This document shows, one piece after another, positions 26,342-41,300 of a stretch of DNA of 64,000 nt; position 1 is the stretch's first letter; each line of letters opens with the position of its first letter. The position numbers and the translations under genes were made by a program. A model generated the notes under the pieces. The model saw only the letters and a list, made by a program, of their open reading frames with translations, did no database searches and was not told the origin of the DNA. This DNA is from Vanilla planifolia (lineage: Eukaryota; Streptophyta; Magnoliopsida; Asparagales; Orchidaceae), in the NCBI GenBank assembly GCA_023846275.1, contig CM043870.1, forward strand, positions 7,935,527 to 7,999,526. The letters run 5' to 3'.

Positions 26342-29300
26342 ATGTTTGGTACCGGATCTAGTAGTGGAAGATTCCTTTCCCAGCAGTCGGTTAGGGGGCT
26401 TCTTTCGCTGGTTTCCGCACACAGGATTGTCTTCACTGTGCTTTGGAGTCTCGTGTTTGCGTTCTTGGTATTGTCGCAGCTTCGTTCTGTTGAGAGGCTC
26501 AGGAACTTACTGTGGGGAAACAATCTGCTGGGGGCGACGTTGCCTTTGTATAGGCCGGTGGCGTTTAACCTCACTGATTTCGGAGGAGTCGGTGATGGAG
26601 TCACGGTGAACACTGAGGCGTTCAAGCGAGCAGTTGCTGCAATTTCTAAGTTTAAGAATAGGGGCGGCGCGCAGCTGAACTTGCTGCCAGGCCGGTGGCT
26701 TACTGGGCCCTTCAATCTTACTAGTCATATGACCGTCTTCCTCGATCAGCACGCAGTTATTCTCGGAATTACGGTTAGTATTTCTCCATTATGATCATTC
26801 TTTGTTGCTTAACATTTCTTCGTCATCTGTTGATGGGAATTTCTATTGATGTTTTAGTTGAGTTGGACAAGTACGCTGAAATTTGCTGGTTGCGGCAACA
26901 GTGTCAGTATACTTAGTATGATTCCAAGCTGTGTAGCACAATGCAAATGATTGAGATTACTTTTTAGTTTGAAGTAATTGCATTAAAGTCAAGAGCTTGT
27001 TTTACTTGTCTACTAAGATGCTGTAATGCATAGAAACATGTTGGAATGCCATAAAAATGCCTATGGATCCTACCAAATGTCATATTATCTGATTGTTTGA
27101 ATGATGTTTTGGTGTATTGGTGAATCCATGTTCCCATTTTCATTTTATATTTCTTCTGAACATAATATTAAACATATGGGGATGCCTAACTATGTCTATT
27201 ACTTTGTTTTAGCTTATTTTTAGGTTGGCACAAAATAGATCGCAAAGCCTATTATTTTACAGTGGCCTTCTGAAATTCTATTTGGATTTGAGCATGTACT
27301 TGTTTTGGAAATACATCCATATGTGCATGGTGGCATAAATTCACCGGTGCATGTTCCCTAATCTCCTAACATACAAATAAAAAAATTGACTATTATTTTA
27401 GTATGCATCTATAAGTGTTTGTTATAGTCATAACTACAAACAAAATTGTTATATAATATAAGGTATTATTATGAATATGTATAGTACACATCACATTAGA
27501 CAATACTTTTCTCATAGTATATGCAATCTTGTTTAGTTCTTCATGGCATTTTCATAATAGGTCCCTAAACATTCATTTTTATTTATCAATAGAAAAGCTC
27601 AAATAAACTTTGCAATCTAGATATATTCCTTAGTTCTCTTGCTTGAAGTTACTTTTATCTTTTTTTTGTAATTCTTTTGAGGTGGTCTCTCCATGGAACA
27701 AGACTAAATCAGTATTTCTCTTAGGGATTGTGAGATTGCCAAAACCTTAGGTGAAATAATATTGTGAAAAATATGTGTAACTCTATAGTGTTCATAGCCT
27801 TTTTTTTTGTTCTTTTGTTTCTCTCTTCTTTTGACTAATGGAGAGAATTATTGATTTATAAGCTAATAGTTTGCATATGAACTATTTCATGTAAATAAGT
27901 TGGGAAAATTTTTTTTGTTAAACTTTATGTAGACCATGGATTTTTTCAATAATAGAATTCAAATGGAATATCATGATATATGCTTTTTATTGAGGATTTT
28001 GTGCTTTTTGATAAAATTAAGAATGTTCAAAATGCATAGTTGGAGCTATTGATGATAATTATAAACTCTAATTCAATTTAAAGTATAATGATGTGTGTTT
28101 TTTTGTATTTTTTCTGTTGATGATATTATTGTTGTGATTAATTAGAATTGAATGTCACAATAGGAGTTGAAGTGTGTGATTACTAAAAAATGTTAAAGAA
28201 TCATTTAAAATGTTTGAAAACAATTGCAAGTACAAATATAAATTGATTAAATTGTATCTAAAATGTTGAATGTTAGTCAATAAATTCTAAACAAAAGGTT
28301 GTTTAATTTTCAAAAAAATTTGTATGTAAGCAAGTTAATAAAATTGAAACAAGTAATGAAAACAATATAAGATTTTTAGGTGGTTTGGTTAAACCAATGT
28401 CCACATTCACCTTCAGTCAACCTAATCAGGCTTCCACTAAAAAAAATTACTCCCTTTTGTCACAGTTGATAGTGATAAATCTTATAAATATTATTCCCTT
28501 TTGACCAAGATAGTAGGGGTACATTACAACTCAGATGAGCTAAATCGTAGCTAAGAGAAACAATTTACGACACTAAAGAAAATAGAGATTACAAAAATCC
28601 TACATTTTTTCCTTTGAGTAAGAAGTGACACAATAATTATATGAATTATAAACGATGTTACCAATAAGCAATGAATGAGAAATAATGTGAAATTGAGCAA
28701 GAGAGATGTTGTAATTGTGTACAAATGCTTCAGTTGTTAATGAATATAACTTGTTAAGCATTCAAATTGATTGATGATTTTGCAATTTGAATCATTTACC
28801 TAACCTATTCAAAATACTTTCTATTTATATCACTTAGTTGTTAAGACCGTTTATAGGTTGTAAATATTTTGTACAAGATTTTCATAGAGATCATATAAGT
28901 ATGATATAATTATTCTTATTGGTTAACTTGATTGTTCATTACACATCCGATAAATGGTTCGTATGCATGTGATAAAATGATTGCTCATTGCTTTCTAACT
29001 TCAACTATTTTGCACAAGTATGATTGGGTAGATTATTGTATGATTGTTGCTCAACACTTATTATTAGGAGTTTAATAAACATTGTACAAGATAATGTTGA
29101 TCGTACGAGTACGATACAATTATCTTTTTACATTGTTTTACAAGATTTAGAGATCTTACACATCCAATAATAGTATTGTGTATTTACGACAATTTTTGCC
29201 ATGCACTTGGGTTTCTCTTATCCGATACAAACATATATTAGTATGAAGATGTTAGTCGTTAAACTAATGAGTTGATATGAATGCTTCATGTATATACGAT

Positions 29301-32300
29301 AATTACATCATATGAGTTTGAAGATTCGACAACTATTGTTATATTGCATATATGAATCACACCAGTAAGTTGCATAATACGTATATGTAGATCTAATTAA
29401 GGTGCTTTTTGACATGTGTTCAATACAAAAATATTGTCACATAAATACAAAAATTACTTCATATACGTACAATGCTAGTGATAGTTTAATAACTTGAATA
29501 CAAAGGAGCTATGTACAGAGTCAATAGCTTGTACGACCATGCATTAGCCTTCTAATTTTATCCTAAATAGGTATCATATTTGTATGATGACCAAATTATA
29601 CCAATATAATATATAAATCATTCTAAGTTATAGTTAAGACACATACCTGAAAAGTGAGTCATACAAATATGGAAGATAATATCATATAATTGGTAAGAAA
29701 ATCAGCTCAGTGTCAATTGGTTTTCTCCAATAACTTATTTGTCTTTGTGTTTAGCATTAATATTACTCAATATTTATATGACTCAAAGGTATTATGATTC
29801 ACGATCAAGTGATTTAACTTATATGTATGCATGAATGAGACCAGTTAAATGCAATTCTAAGTGCCACTATTATAAAGGGAAAAGTTTAATATTTTACCAA
29901 GTAATGTAGTAAAAATTATGAGCTCCAAATGATTTAGCTTTGTTATAAGGAGCTTATCCACTCGACTCCTAATTCAACAAGTTGAGCTAATCCTTTGAGC
30001 AAAGATCACCAAGCTTCAATCTAGTCCAATGTGCTTTGCTCCAACATTAACATTTTCTTCTTCTACTGACTATTACTATAGAGTTTCAACAACTCAAACA
30101 AACATTAGATGGCTTAAGCTAGGTTTTATGATTATCAATCTCATGAGCTCAATAATTTACAAAGGAAGACAAATTTGATGCTATAGAAAATGTTATAGTC
30201 TAAGAGGTTTTGCTTCAAAGATCTAAAATTAAATATATGACTTGGAGGTTTAGTTTGCACAAAACTATACGTGATGTGGAGATTTTAGTTGGTGATTGCA
30301 AAATATGATGACAGATCTTTTTGTCATGGTTCTATTGTCAATATGATGAGGAAATTGGTAGGAATGTTATTAATAGAATCCCAATAGATTGGTTGAAATA
30401 CAAGAGTACTTTTGGTATGTTATTTGCATAGGATTAAACGGTAAATTTTATAAGATAATAATGAGATTGACAATGTTATATATTGTCGAAATATAGGTGC
30501 TTAAATTGACTAAATGTTGCATAGATGATGATGATGAAATTGATGACTATATTAAAAAAAGAAAGAATAAAAAAGAGTGCATGTGAGAGAATATTGGTAT
30601 GAAATTGATTAAAGAATCGACTTAGATGGTTTGGACATTTTAAATATGAGAAAGGGTTATTGGAAGTTGTTGAATTTCCTATTATTAGGAAAATAGCAAT
30701 ATCAAAATAAACATAATAAGAGGCTAACATGAAGGGCTTGACATGCTTTGTTATTAATGAAGAATTTGATAGAGTGATGCCACTAAAGGATTCATGTACA
30801 TGGCCTCACTTCATGGGATAACATCAGCTTATTATTGTTATTATTTTGTGTTTTTATGTGGCATGTTGATTTATTTATTCTTTTCTATGACTTGGTTATG
30901 CAGTTGATAGCATGCAAATCTTCTATTTTTTTCTTTTGGTCTTATTAAATGTAGTTGAAAATTGAGAAAGGGATATTAGCAATTTTATAAGAAAGAAATA
31001 TAAACATATTTTTATTTTTAAATGTTTGGGCACTTCATATTCACAAAGAAAACTGAAACACAAATCACGAAGACATGGTTTTTTTGGACATTAACTGCTT
31101 CAATTATTTGAACATTAGAAGTTTTTACATATTGTTTGTCTAATGATGGGACAGAATCAATATGTTTGGTTTACCATAATTTGTTGTTAAACTTATCTTT
31201 ACAGGATGAGAAGCAATGGCCATTGATGCCTCCATTGCCCTCATATGGACATGGGAGGGAGCTCAAAGGTCCTCGATATGGAAGTTTAATCCAAGGTCAA
31301 AATCTAGTGGATGTAGTTATAACAGGTATGTAATTCCAAATTCATACAAATAGTTTTTTGATCACTTCTTTGATTCTATATTTTATTGAAGGAAATGTTT
31401 TAATAGAAAAGAGTATTGCTAGGTTGGCTAATAATAAATTGGCATTTTCATTCCGCATTCAGTATTCATTCACACCTTTGGGATACTTGATTTCATCCTA
31501 AACAAGTTACTCATATGTGCAAAATTCATTTAATAGCTTATGTTTAATTGTATATTCATGCAACACATGTACTTGGCTCAAGAAAATCTAATAGTGATGC
31601 TAAGAAAATAATTTTGAAGATTTATATAAGAAATTAGATATTAACTGGAAAAAATGGCACATATATAAAGTTGTCAAACCTAAGCAGAAGAAATCTAAAA
31701 ACTCTTGTAAAATGTATTAAGGATGACCGTAAAGAACTACTTGATGAAGAGAATATTAGATATAATTAAAAGAGTTAGTTTTATAAGTATTTCAATGAAG
31801 ATTGTGAAATAATGATTAATTCAGAATAGTTTAATTATTCAAAGAAAATATATTTTTTTTAATAAACAAACCCATAAAATAGAAATGAAGGTAATTTCAA
31901 AGAAGATAAAATGTGGTAAAATAGTAGGTTCAAGTCTTTTACTAGATTGAAGGAGATATCACTACATTATCATTAAAAAGAAATATCAATAAAAAAAGGG
32001 AGATATCATTAAGAATTTAATATATGTACTTATACCTAGAAACTTAGGAGACGAGGGATCTAGTTTATAATATAAGACATTTATATTACATAATTAGTTT
32101 GGTTATATGTTAAGAGATTTAGCCATGGATGCTACACATCCCTTGAAAGATTTAATTTAGATAAGATGAGGACAAAAAAAACTTCATTTAATCTTTATGG
32201 ATTTAGAGTAAATATTTATAAAAGCTTCGTGAGAAGTATTTTACATTGACTTAAAAAGATGTGTAAATATTGTTTATATTATGCTTATAAAGGGCATTTA

Positions 32301-35300
32301 TTATAAACCAGTGCATGTGTATTATAATGCTCTTAATCTCCTATCACGAACTTAAGACTCATTTTTTATGATCTTAATGCTATTTAATGATATTTTATTG
32401 AAATTTATCGATTTTAAATGATTGAATCCCTCTTATATTTGGTCAATTTTATAAACATATTGTTCAAATACAATATTTATATCTTATATTTATTTTACAT
32501 AGTTAATTACTTTTTCATCCACATAGTAACATATCATATAACTATTTACTATTCAAACCACATAGTTTAAGCAACAACATATGCAACGAAAAATAAGAAT
32601 TATGTTAATTGTTTTGCAATTAGAATAGATTGATTATACATTAAGCATCCCCATAATAAGATTATATAATGTGTTCAATTCTTTTTTATGGTTAACATGA
32701 ATGCACTCGAAACTGTGAGTGTCAAAATATAGGTTTGAGCCAATCACCATAGACCCAAGTGATATAATAACATAATTGTAACATGTGAAATAATACACTG
32801 TTTGGATTATATTATATGCAATGTCATGATTAATTAGCTATCTACTCATACATTATAAAGCATATATCACATTCACATGTTTATTGTGTTTATTAGTTTT
32901 TTTCATTATCTTTAATTGATACTTTTTATGAACTTACATGTCTTATTATCTTTCAACGTAATATCACATTCAGTCTTTGTTTTATTATACTTTTATAGGT
33001 TAACATGTTTTATTGTTCTCTAAGATAATATAATATTCAACCTTTCTATTTCATTTTTATGTGCTCATGTTTTATTGCCTTTTAGGTGATATCATATTCA
33101 AATTTGTTTATTTCTCTTTTATTGATTTACATGTCTTATTATCTTCTAAGATAATATCACATTCAATCATTTTTATTTTATTATTTTACTTATATAACAC
33201 ATGTTCATATATTTCTATTATATATATATATATCATACTTATCTATTATGCAAATACTTAGTCATACACATGCTATCATGTACTTTCTCAAAAGTTAGCA
33301 TGCATATTATGTTTATCATGTAATAATACTGGTAAAATATGTCAAATAATGCAACACAATAATATATTATGTAATTGATTCATGTTGACAGATAACATCA
33401 CATCATTATATTAAAAATTACAAGATTATAATTTTATAATTATCACTATATAAAGTATATGCATGTACAAATATGTCAGATGCCTATATAAGGTTTTGCT
33501 TATTATGCAATAATATATCAAGAATATAAGCATATACAAGTGCTATATGTCTACGTTAAAGTTAGAAACATTTAATATTTAATTCTTTCATCTTTTTCTT
33601 TCTTGTTTTGCAATTATACATAGTAAATATATCATGCTTCTATCATGAACTTTGTGTATTGGCTTTATTATGTTTGTTGCATTATTTGATAATTTTAATA
33701 ATTACAAAATTTGGGTTTTCTACTCTTTTGAACTTTAAATCTTAAAATGCAAAGGAAGCTTATGAAAATAGCTTACCAAATTTACACATTAATGGAACAA
33801 TCTTGTTTTATTTGTTCTTATTTTCTTAATTCTCCCTCGTTCTCTTTCATTTTTTTCTCTCTCCTCACGACACTATCCCTGTGCCTTAATCTTGAGGGGA
33901 TTGTTGACTTTTTACTCCCTGGTTGCACTCTTACTTGCCCAGGTTTCTCCCTTTCTCTTTTGCTCTCTCCCCTTGTTGTGGTTCCTTGAAAGCATCATGC
34001 TAGAGTTCTTCCTCAAATGCACAGCGATGGCGAAGGTGAAAGCCATGGCTGTTTGCTGCTTCCTTCTCATAGTGGTTCCACCTTTGAGCGATGTAATGAA
34101 GAGTAGCTAAGAGAGATTAAGGCTAGGTATGCTAACCAGGAAGGGAGACATCAAATGGGTTGGGGTCAAGAAAACATCATCAAGGATCCTGATATGGGAA
34201 ATTAATGGTCTAAGGTATTTATATATGTAAAAATATTAACTAATTAACTAATTAATCACTATTTCGTAATTAAATATTTAAATTTTAAAAATTCATAATA
34301 AATATAAATAAATTCCAATTTAGTTGAAAAATGTTGTTAACTCTTCTTAGCTTATTTCATTTATAATATGTTTATTTTCACACTTCAAAATACTTTATTT
34401 TCTAATCACTTCTAGCACATTTTACAAGACGCTCAACATATGTATAAAATTTAAAATATTAATAAATGTTTAGAATAATAGGAAATTGAGAATGTTACAA
34501 TCCTTACTCTTTCCAAGAATTTAGTTATTAAAATTCAAAATAACTTGAGGCATTTTTTGATTATCTCTTTTTTTTAGTTCTCATATTACTTCTCTTTTAT
34601 TTTGATTAGTTCACAATACTTGATCATAAGAATGGATTTCTTTACTATTTTCTTTTTTTAGCTAGAAACTTTATTGGTTTCTTAATATAGCTTAGATTGG
34701 GTTGAAATTTGTATAAGATTTAGATCATATTATATTATATGTGAAGGATATATTATATATCTTATCATTTTAGAGACATGGAGTACATCATGTACTCCTA
34801 AAAAAGATGGTAGAGTTATTTGAAGTAACATTATCGATCCTCTCTATAATTTGGAAGGGTCTAATATGATTTGGCCTTAATTTTCCCCTTTCTCCAAATT
34901 TGGCCACACCCTTGTTGGGTTCATATTGAGGATTACATGATCTCTTTTTTTGAATTTTACATTTTTATTCTTAATATCAAAGCATTTCATTTGATTATCT
35001 TGTATCTTTTGAATTTGTTTTCTAATTATTTGGAGCTTCTAAGTAATCTTTTTAATCAACTCAGGTCCTATCACAGAGCTTTGAGTTTCATTATTCTAGT
35101 TTCAAAACCTCAAATCGTGCCATCTTAATGCTAACATTTTCTATGGACTTATATTACTTATTTCCTTTCAAGATGATATCATATTCAACCATTTTTTATG
35201 ACAATTTATAACCTCACATGTCTTATTATCATTCAATGTAATATCAAATTCAATCTTTTTATATCACTTTTATGGGCTCACATTTTATTTTTCTGAACAC

Positions 35301-38300
35301 TATCACATTCTAATTTTTTTTATTTCATTTTTATGAACTCATAGACAATATCACATTCAAGTCTTTTTATTTTATTATTTTACTTGCATAATACATGTTC
35401 ATATATCTTTATCACTAATGCATATATCATACATGTCTATCATACAAATACTCAAATATATATATATATAGATATTATTATTATGTACTTGCTCAAAAGT
35501 AGACATACATATCATTATCATGCTCATTATGTAATAATAAGCAAATATAATATATGAAATGATGCAACAAAATAGCATATTATATAATTAATTCATATAG
35601 ATACATAACATCATATCATTATATCAAACATTATTTTTATGTACTACATAAGACTATAATTATATAATCGTCACTATATCAAGTATATGCATATATAAAC
35701 GTGTCAGATACTTACACAAGGCTATACTTATCATGTATCAATATATCAAGCATATGTATGTATAATAGTGTCACATATCAACCCCAAAGTCAGAAACATC
35801 TAATATTAAGTTTTCTCTTGTTTCTCTTTTTGGCCTTGCAATTTTATATAACAAATACATCATAATTCTTTCATGAATTTTATGCACTAGTTTTATTATA
35901 TTTATTGCATTATTTGGTAATTTTTGCAACTAAAAATTTGAGTTTTATGCTCTTATGAATTCTAAACCTTAAAATATAAAGGAGCTTAGGAAAAAAAGTT
36001 TACTAAATCTTTCCATCTATGGAACAATCATGCTTTGCTTCTTTCTAACTTTCTTCTTTCTTCCCTATTTCTCTCTTATCGTGGCATTATTCATGTGCCC
36101 TAATTTTAACGAGACTATAGCTTCTCACTCCTTCGGTTGCAGTCTCTCTTGCTTGGGTTTCTCCTCTTGCCTCTTCCTCTCTCCTCTTCTCTTAGTTTCT
36201 TAAGAGCTCTTTATTGGAGTTTGTTCTCCTCGATGGTACCACAACGACGAAGGTGAATCTATGAAACGTGCTTTTGTTAGCCATTTGTGGCTTTCTTCTC
36301 ATGGAGCCTCCATCGGTGAGCGATGTGACAGAGAGTGGCTTGTAGAGATTAGGGCTAGGGATGCTACATTAAGAAGGGAGATATAGAACGGGTCAGATTT
36401 GGGAAATTGGGGTTGGGGATCTTGGTAGGTGAAATTAGAGGTTTAGGGTATTTTTATATATAAAAAATTTGATTAACTAATTAATTGCTAATTTTTAGTT
36501 AAATTTTTATATTTAAAAATTTGTAATAAATCCATGTAAATTTTGATTTAGGCAAAACAAGTGCGAGCGAGCTTTATTAGATAGCATACTTATTTTTGTA
36601 ATTTGGTTAATTTTGGTTTTTGATCACTTTTGACACATTTTACAAGACATTTAGTATACACATAAAATTTGGAATATTAATATAATTTTATTGTATTAAA
36701 TTGAGAATGTATACTCAAATAAGGATGCATTACTGAGTTTTTGATGATTGGACTTAATTAAGGCCTTAGTTTAAGTTTTGATCTTGATTTTATTAGTTAT
36801 GGATAGTTTTTTTAGCCAAATTCAAGATAGAGTGTCATAGTACTTATTGCTGATAATATTGTACTTGTTAATAATAATAATAGATGGGGCTAAATTAAAG
36901 TTGGAGTTATGTATGATGACTTTAGATCTTAAAGCATTTTGTCACAATAAATCTAAAGCTAGATAATGGAAGCTTAATTGAGATAAGAGCATAAATGTAG
37001 AGTTTGCTATTAGTGTTCATAAATATATGAGAAGTTTTGTTTTATTTGGTTTATATTCCAAAATGATAGTGAAGTTGATTGGATATCAATAATAAACTTC
37101 GAAAATTTTCAATAAAATGGAAGAGTACTTCTTGTGGATCGTGTGATCCCAATATTTTATATGGTATCCAATGTTGGCTTATTAAGTTTAAACATATAAT
37201 TAGAATAGTTATTCCAGATAACTGATAAGATAGATTGGTGGACATAGTCAAAGGGGTAGGGTTAAGAATGACCATATTTGAGAGAACTTTGATACAACTT
37301 TGATTTAGAATAAGCTTATGAAGAGTTATCTTATGGTGGACATAGTCAAAGGGGTAGGGTTAAGAATGACCATATTTGAGAGAACTTTGATACAACTTTG
37401 ATTTAGAATAAGCTTATGAAGAGTTATCTTAGATGGCTTAGATATGCTAAATGTAGGCCAATTAATTGACTTTAGGAGATGAATCATATTGGTTTTTGTC
37501 TTGTAAGGGAAGAGTTAGATTAAAGAGGATAATGAGGGAGACTATTAAAGAAGAATTGATATTATTAATGAAGAATTGCAATAAATAGATGACAATAATG
37601 CTAAAAAATTCTTTGTGCCTAACCTTATTTTGTTGGATGAAGGTTAATTATTGTTATTGTAGCAAGTGCAAAGAATTTAGTTATCATAATTGCCCATAGA
37701 GCACATTAATGCCAAAAAATTATGTATTTAACCTTAGTTGGATTAAGGTTTGTTATTGTTGTAAAAAGTATAAGGAATTTGTTATCCTAATGCTAAGACG
37801 AATTTTGCTCGATGGTCTGGGTGATTTGGGAAATATAGCCCTATTTGAAACCTAAATGAGTCTTCTTTTACAAAAAAAATTAAAGATTGGCATTAAAAAT
37901 GATGCCTTAACTACATTTTGGTGCTTAATATTTTGGTTTTCCTATGAGCTTGGAAAAATGATCTCTTTGCATTATATTGAACTTTTGTATTATTCTTTTC
38001 ATGTACATTTAGAAAACAAAGGATGATTACATACATTTTATATGGAATATTATGTATACATATGCATTTGTATAAACATATGTGCATGTGCATGTGCACG
38101 TGTGCATGGGTGCATCCAAAGTTGAGCATAAAAAATCAATTAATAGCAGTGCTGGAACAACCATCTCTCTGATAAACGTCATTAATGTTTGTATTTAAAC
38201 ATTGGTGTAACACTTTCATTTACATCCAAATTTAGCTAGAACACATAAAAAACATATAAATATCAACTATCATATATTAGTCAATGACTCATGGATTTTT

Positions 38301-41300
38301 CTAATTATTCATATCTTTTGAATAGGGCACAACCATCTGATATGGATAAAGTTTACTTTTTTTTTTTTGGGCAACATAATCTTTGCTTCTGTGTTTTGTA
38401 ATAGTTGTATCATGGATTTCCTAAGTTGTATCTTATCACTAAGCATTGGGCATGGATAGGGCCTCTTTTTATAAGTTTTCTGTAATTCAATGGACAAAGG
38501 CATGGTATTCTGGACGCAACCTTTTTGAAGGCAAAATTTTTATTATAGATTTTTTGAACTTCAATGATTATGGTCATATGCCATGTTTTGAACCAGAAAA
38601 AGATTGCCTATGTATGTTTGTACCAAGTATTTTAAAGACACACGGTTTTAATGCATTTTATTGGTAGTTTGGTAAATTACTTGAAGTATGTACTGCCATA
38701 AATCATTAAAACTATGACGTTCCTTATAATTACGTCTTCAGGAATTTTTTTTTGTTCCTTTGATCCTGTAGTTTTTGAGTTTTGTGAATGAAATATGAAC
38801 TAACAATTATTTAGTAATAATACTATATCATCTCTTTGCAGGGAACAATGGTACCATAGATGGGCAAGGTCAACCATGGTGGACAAAGTTCCGCAAGAGA
38901 AGTTTGAGTTACACTAGAGGTCCTCTTGTGCAATTAATGTGGTCAAAGGATATAAAGATTTCCAATATAACTCTAAAGAATTCGCCTTTCTGGACTGTTC
39001 ATCCTTATGACTGTAAGAATGTGACAATAGCAAATGTTACAATTTTGACCCCAGTTTTTGGTGCTCCAAACACAGATGGTATAGATCCAGGTAAAGTAGT
39101 CATCTTCTTGTACCTTTTTAGATTTTCTGTATTTTTTTGTTTTTTTACAAATCTATATTTGTTGAATTGGCTTATTTCTGAAGAAGGTTATGGTTATTAA
39201 ACTGTATTCTATTCACAAATGTTTAACGTTCTTTGATTGCAGATCTGTTTGCTATAATTTTTAGTGTAACTGCTGTGAACATAGTTTTCTCTTGGAGTAG
39301 CAAACTAAAAGGATTTTTGTTTTCTCTTATTTGGAGCAACTAATATTAGCCACGCTGACATTACTCCACATCCATTTAATGGAGAAAATTATATAACTAA
39401 CAAGGGTAGAGATTGACTTACTAGGATATGGTGAAGTGGATTCCTAGGCATGTTATCTCCTTGAGGTGCTAATTTAACTGTTGTCATATTTGGTCCAGCT
39501 ACTGCTTGAAATAGTGAGAAGAATAGGCTGTCACTGAGTTTTATTTAGTGATGAATACATGAAAAAGAAACTGGCCATAGGCATTATCTGCTGCCTAGTA
39601 TAAAGTGAATATGAGGTATTGTTATTGGTGCAATTTCTAACATGATAAGCTGGCTTGGAGTAGTGTAAGATTTCTTTCATAGGTGCATTTTCCAATAATG
39701 GGGCATCTTTGAGTTAAGAATGTGAAGTTTTTCCTTAATAAGATGATTTGGAGCTTAAATATATTGATAGCTAACTGTGGAGGTTGGATTTGATACATGA
39801 TTGTTATTGTTATTTCGCTTTCTATAACCTTGGCTATATAAGTTTACAACCTCCTAAGAAATTATGTAGTTATACTTATCATTAGGAATGCAATGGTTCT
39901 ATTTTAGAAAGCATTTTGGAGTGTCTCTATAGAATAAGACAAGTTATTTTGGGTTTTTTGGTTATTCTCTTTAGTTATGAGTTTCTTTTATGATTGGTAT
40001 AATCTAGTTTTGAAAGCAATAGTTGAGGCACTATTTAAAATACCATACGTGTTGAAGGTGCTCCCATGTGTGTGGTTTGAGAGGAAATGTTTGATCAAAT
40101 GGGTTTATTGTATGCGTTATATGAAGCACATTTCTTAAGGCTTAGGTATCTATATGGGATAAGTATCTACTATTAACACTCCCTTATTCTTTCTCAATAT
40201 ATATTTGATATCACATGACAATTTCTTCAAACAAATTGATGCTTGTTTTATATATCAAACATTGCTAGATCACATTTTTATTTATTATATGATACTTGTA
40301 TAACATGATTGATATTGTAAGAACAACCTTTTTTAGGCACAAGGAAAAAAAGAGAAATGAAGAATCGAATTTCTTTAACATTGTTTATGGGCTGTTTATT
40401 CAATATTGGACTTGGAATAAAACATCTCTTCAATATCTAGCACGTTCCATCAATTAGAAATAATTAATAAAAAAATTATCACTATTTAGAATATATTTAT
40501 ATTGTAATATTTGACATATCTTACATTATAGTTGTTATGTTGATGACCTAACTTGAAGAATTTTGGCCCTTTTATTTTTAAATTATTAGAAGTTGTGAGG
40601 ATTCGAACATTATGCATCTTGATTACGAACATGTGCTGTACGAAATGAGCTACATATTTTTTTGTATGTAATAATATGATATGTCTATTATTTCTTGTAT
40701 TTAAATTCAAGTATTATTATTATATTTTATTGTTATATTTTAATGTATAATTTCTCTATTTCTTGATAATTTGGTAAATATGTATTGTCGCATCTTTCAC
40801 ATGCTTTATGCTATATAGCCTTACCTTGTGCTTTGTTAGTCCTTTTTTTCCCAACTCGGCCTAAGGTCTCCAAGTTATATGGTGACAACTACTTTTTCTA
40901 CTAGGCTTACCTTCTGTCTTTGACCAAAGTGCTGATCATTCAAATCGTTCTCTCATAGTATAGTGGGAAAAATTGTATTGACTTAGCAATTCAAATTTGC
41001 ATTTTGTAGGTATCAGTTAATGACTTTTATCACTCCTGGCTACCTTCATTGCAGATTCTTGTGAGGATGTGGTGATAGAGGATTGTTACATAAGGGTTGG
41101 TGATGATGGTATAGCAATTAAAAGTGGTTGGGATCAATATGGAATGAAATATGCAAAACCGTCAACCAATATTTTGATTCGAAATGTCACCATTTGCTCA
41201 TTGGTAAGGTAAGGTGCTTCTCAAATTATGCAATATCTTACCTGAATACTTCTGCTCGAGGCAAAGGTTACTCATCTGTTGTTCGTGAAATCTTTCATCT

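Larger units (their letters stand above)
32310..36713 (-). mobile_element. Ty3/gypsy chromovirus-like element with two LTRs and deleted interior
   Basis: Two diverged direct copies end at 34499 (GAGAATGTTACA) and 36713 (GAGAATGTATA). They share long colinear similarity, for example 33550-33800 with 35785-36030, and 34395-34499 with 36615-36713. Between them, minus-strand 34540-35000 encodes a broken integrase C-terminus/chromodomain-proximal segment: LPSFLGVHDVLHVSK at about 34777-34815, then IRYIIYPSHII. A purine-rich stretch on the minus strand at 34500-34525 sits just before the left LTR, as expected for a polypurine tract. The element is therefore minus-strand, with its 3' LTR on the left. 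Gag, protease, RT and most of integrase are gone. The right LTR appears truncated on its inner side. Confidence 0.8.

Noticed and set aside
26332..26752. Open frames on the minus strand and in the second plus frame
   Set aside because: Shadows of GH28 exon 1, without recognisable motifs.
33747..34110. Two overlapping plus-strand frames of 72-80 codons
   Set aside because: They fall in the CT-rich part of the left gypsy LTR and are not preserved in the other LTR copy.
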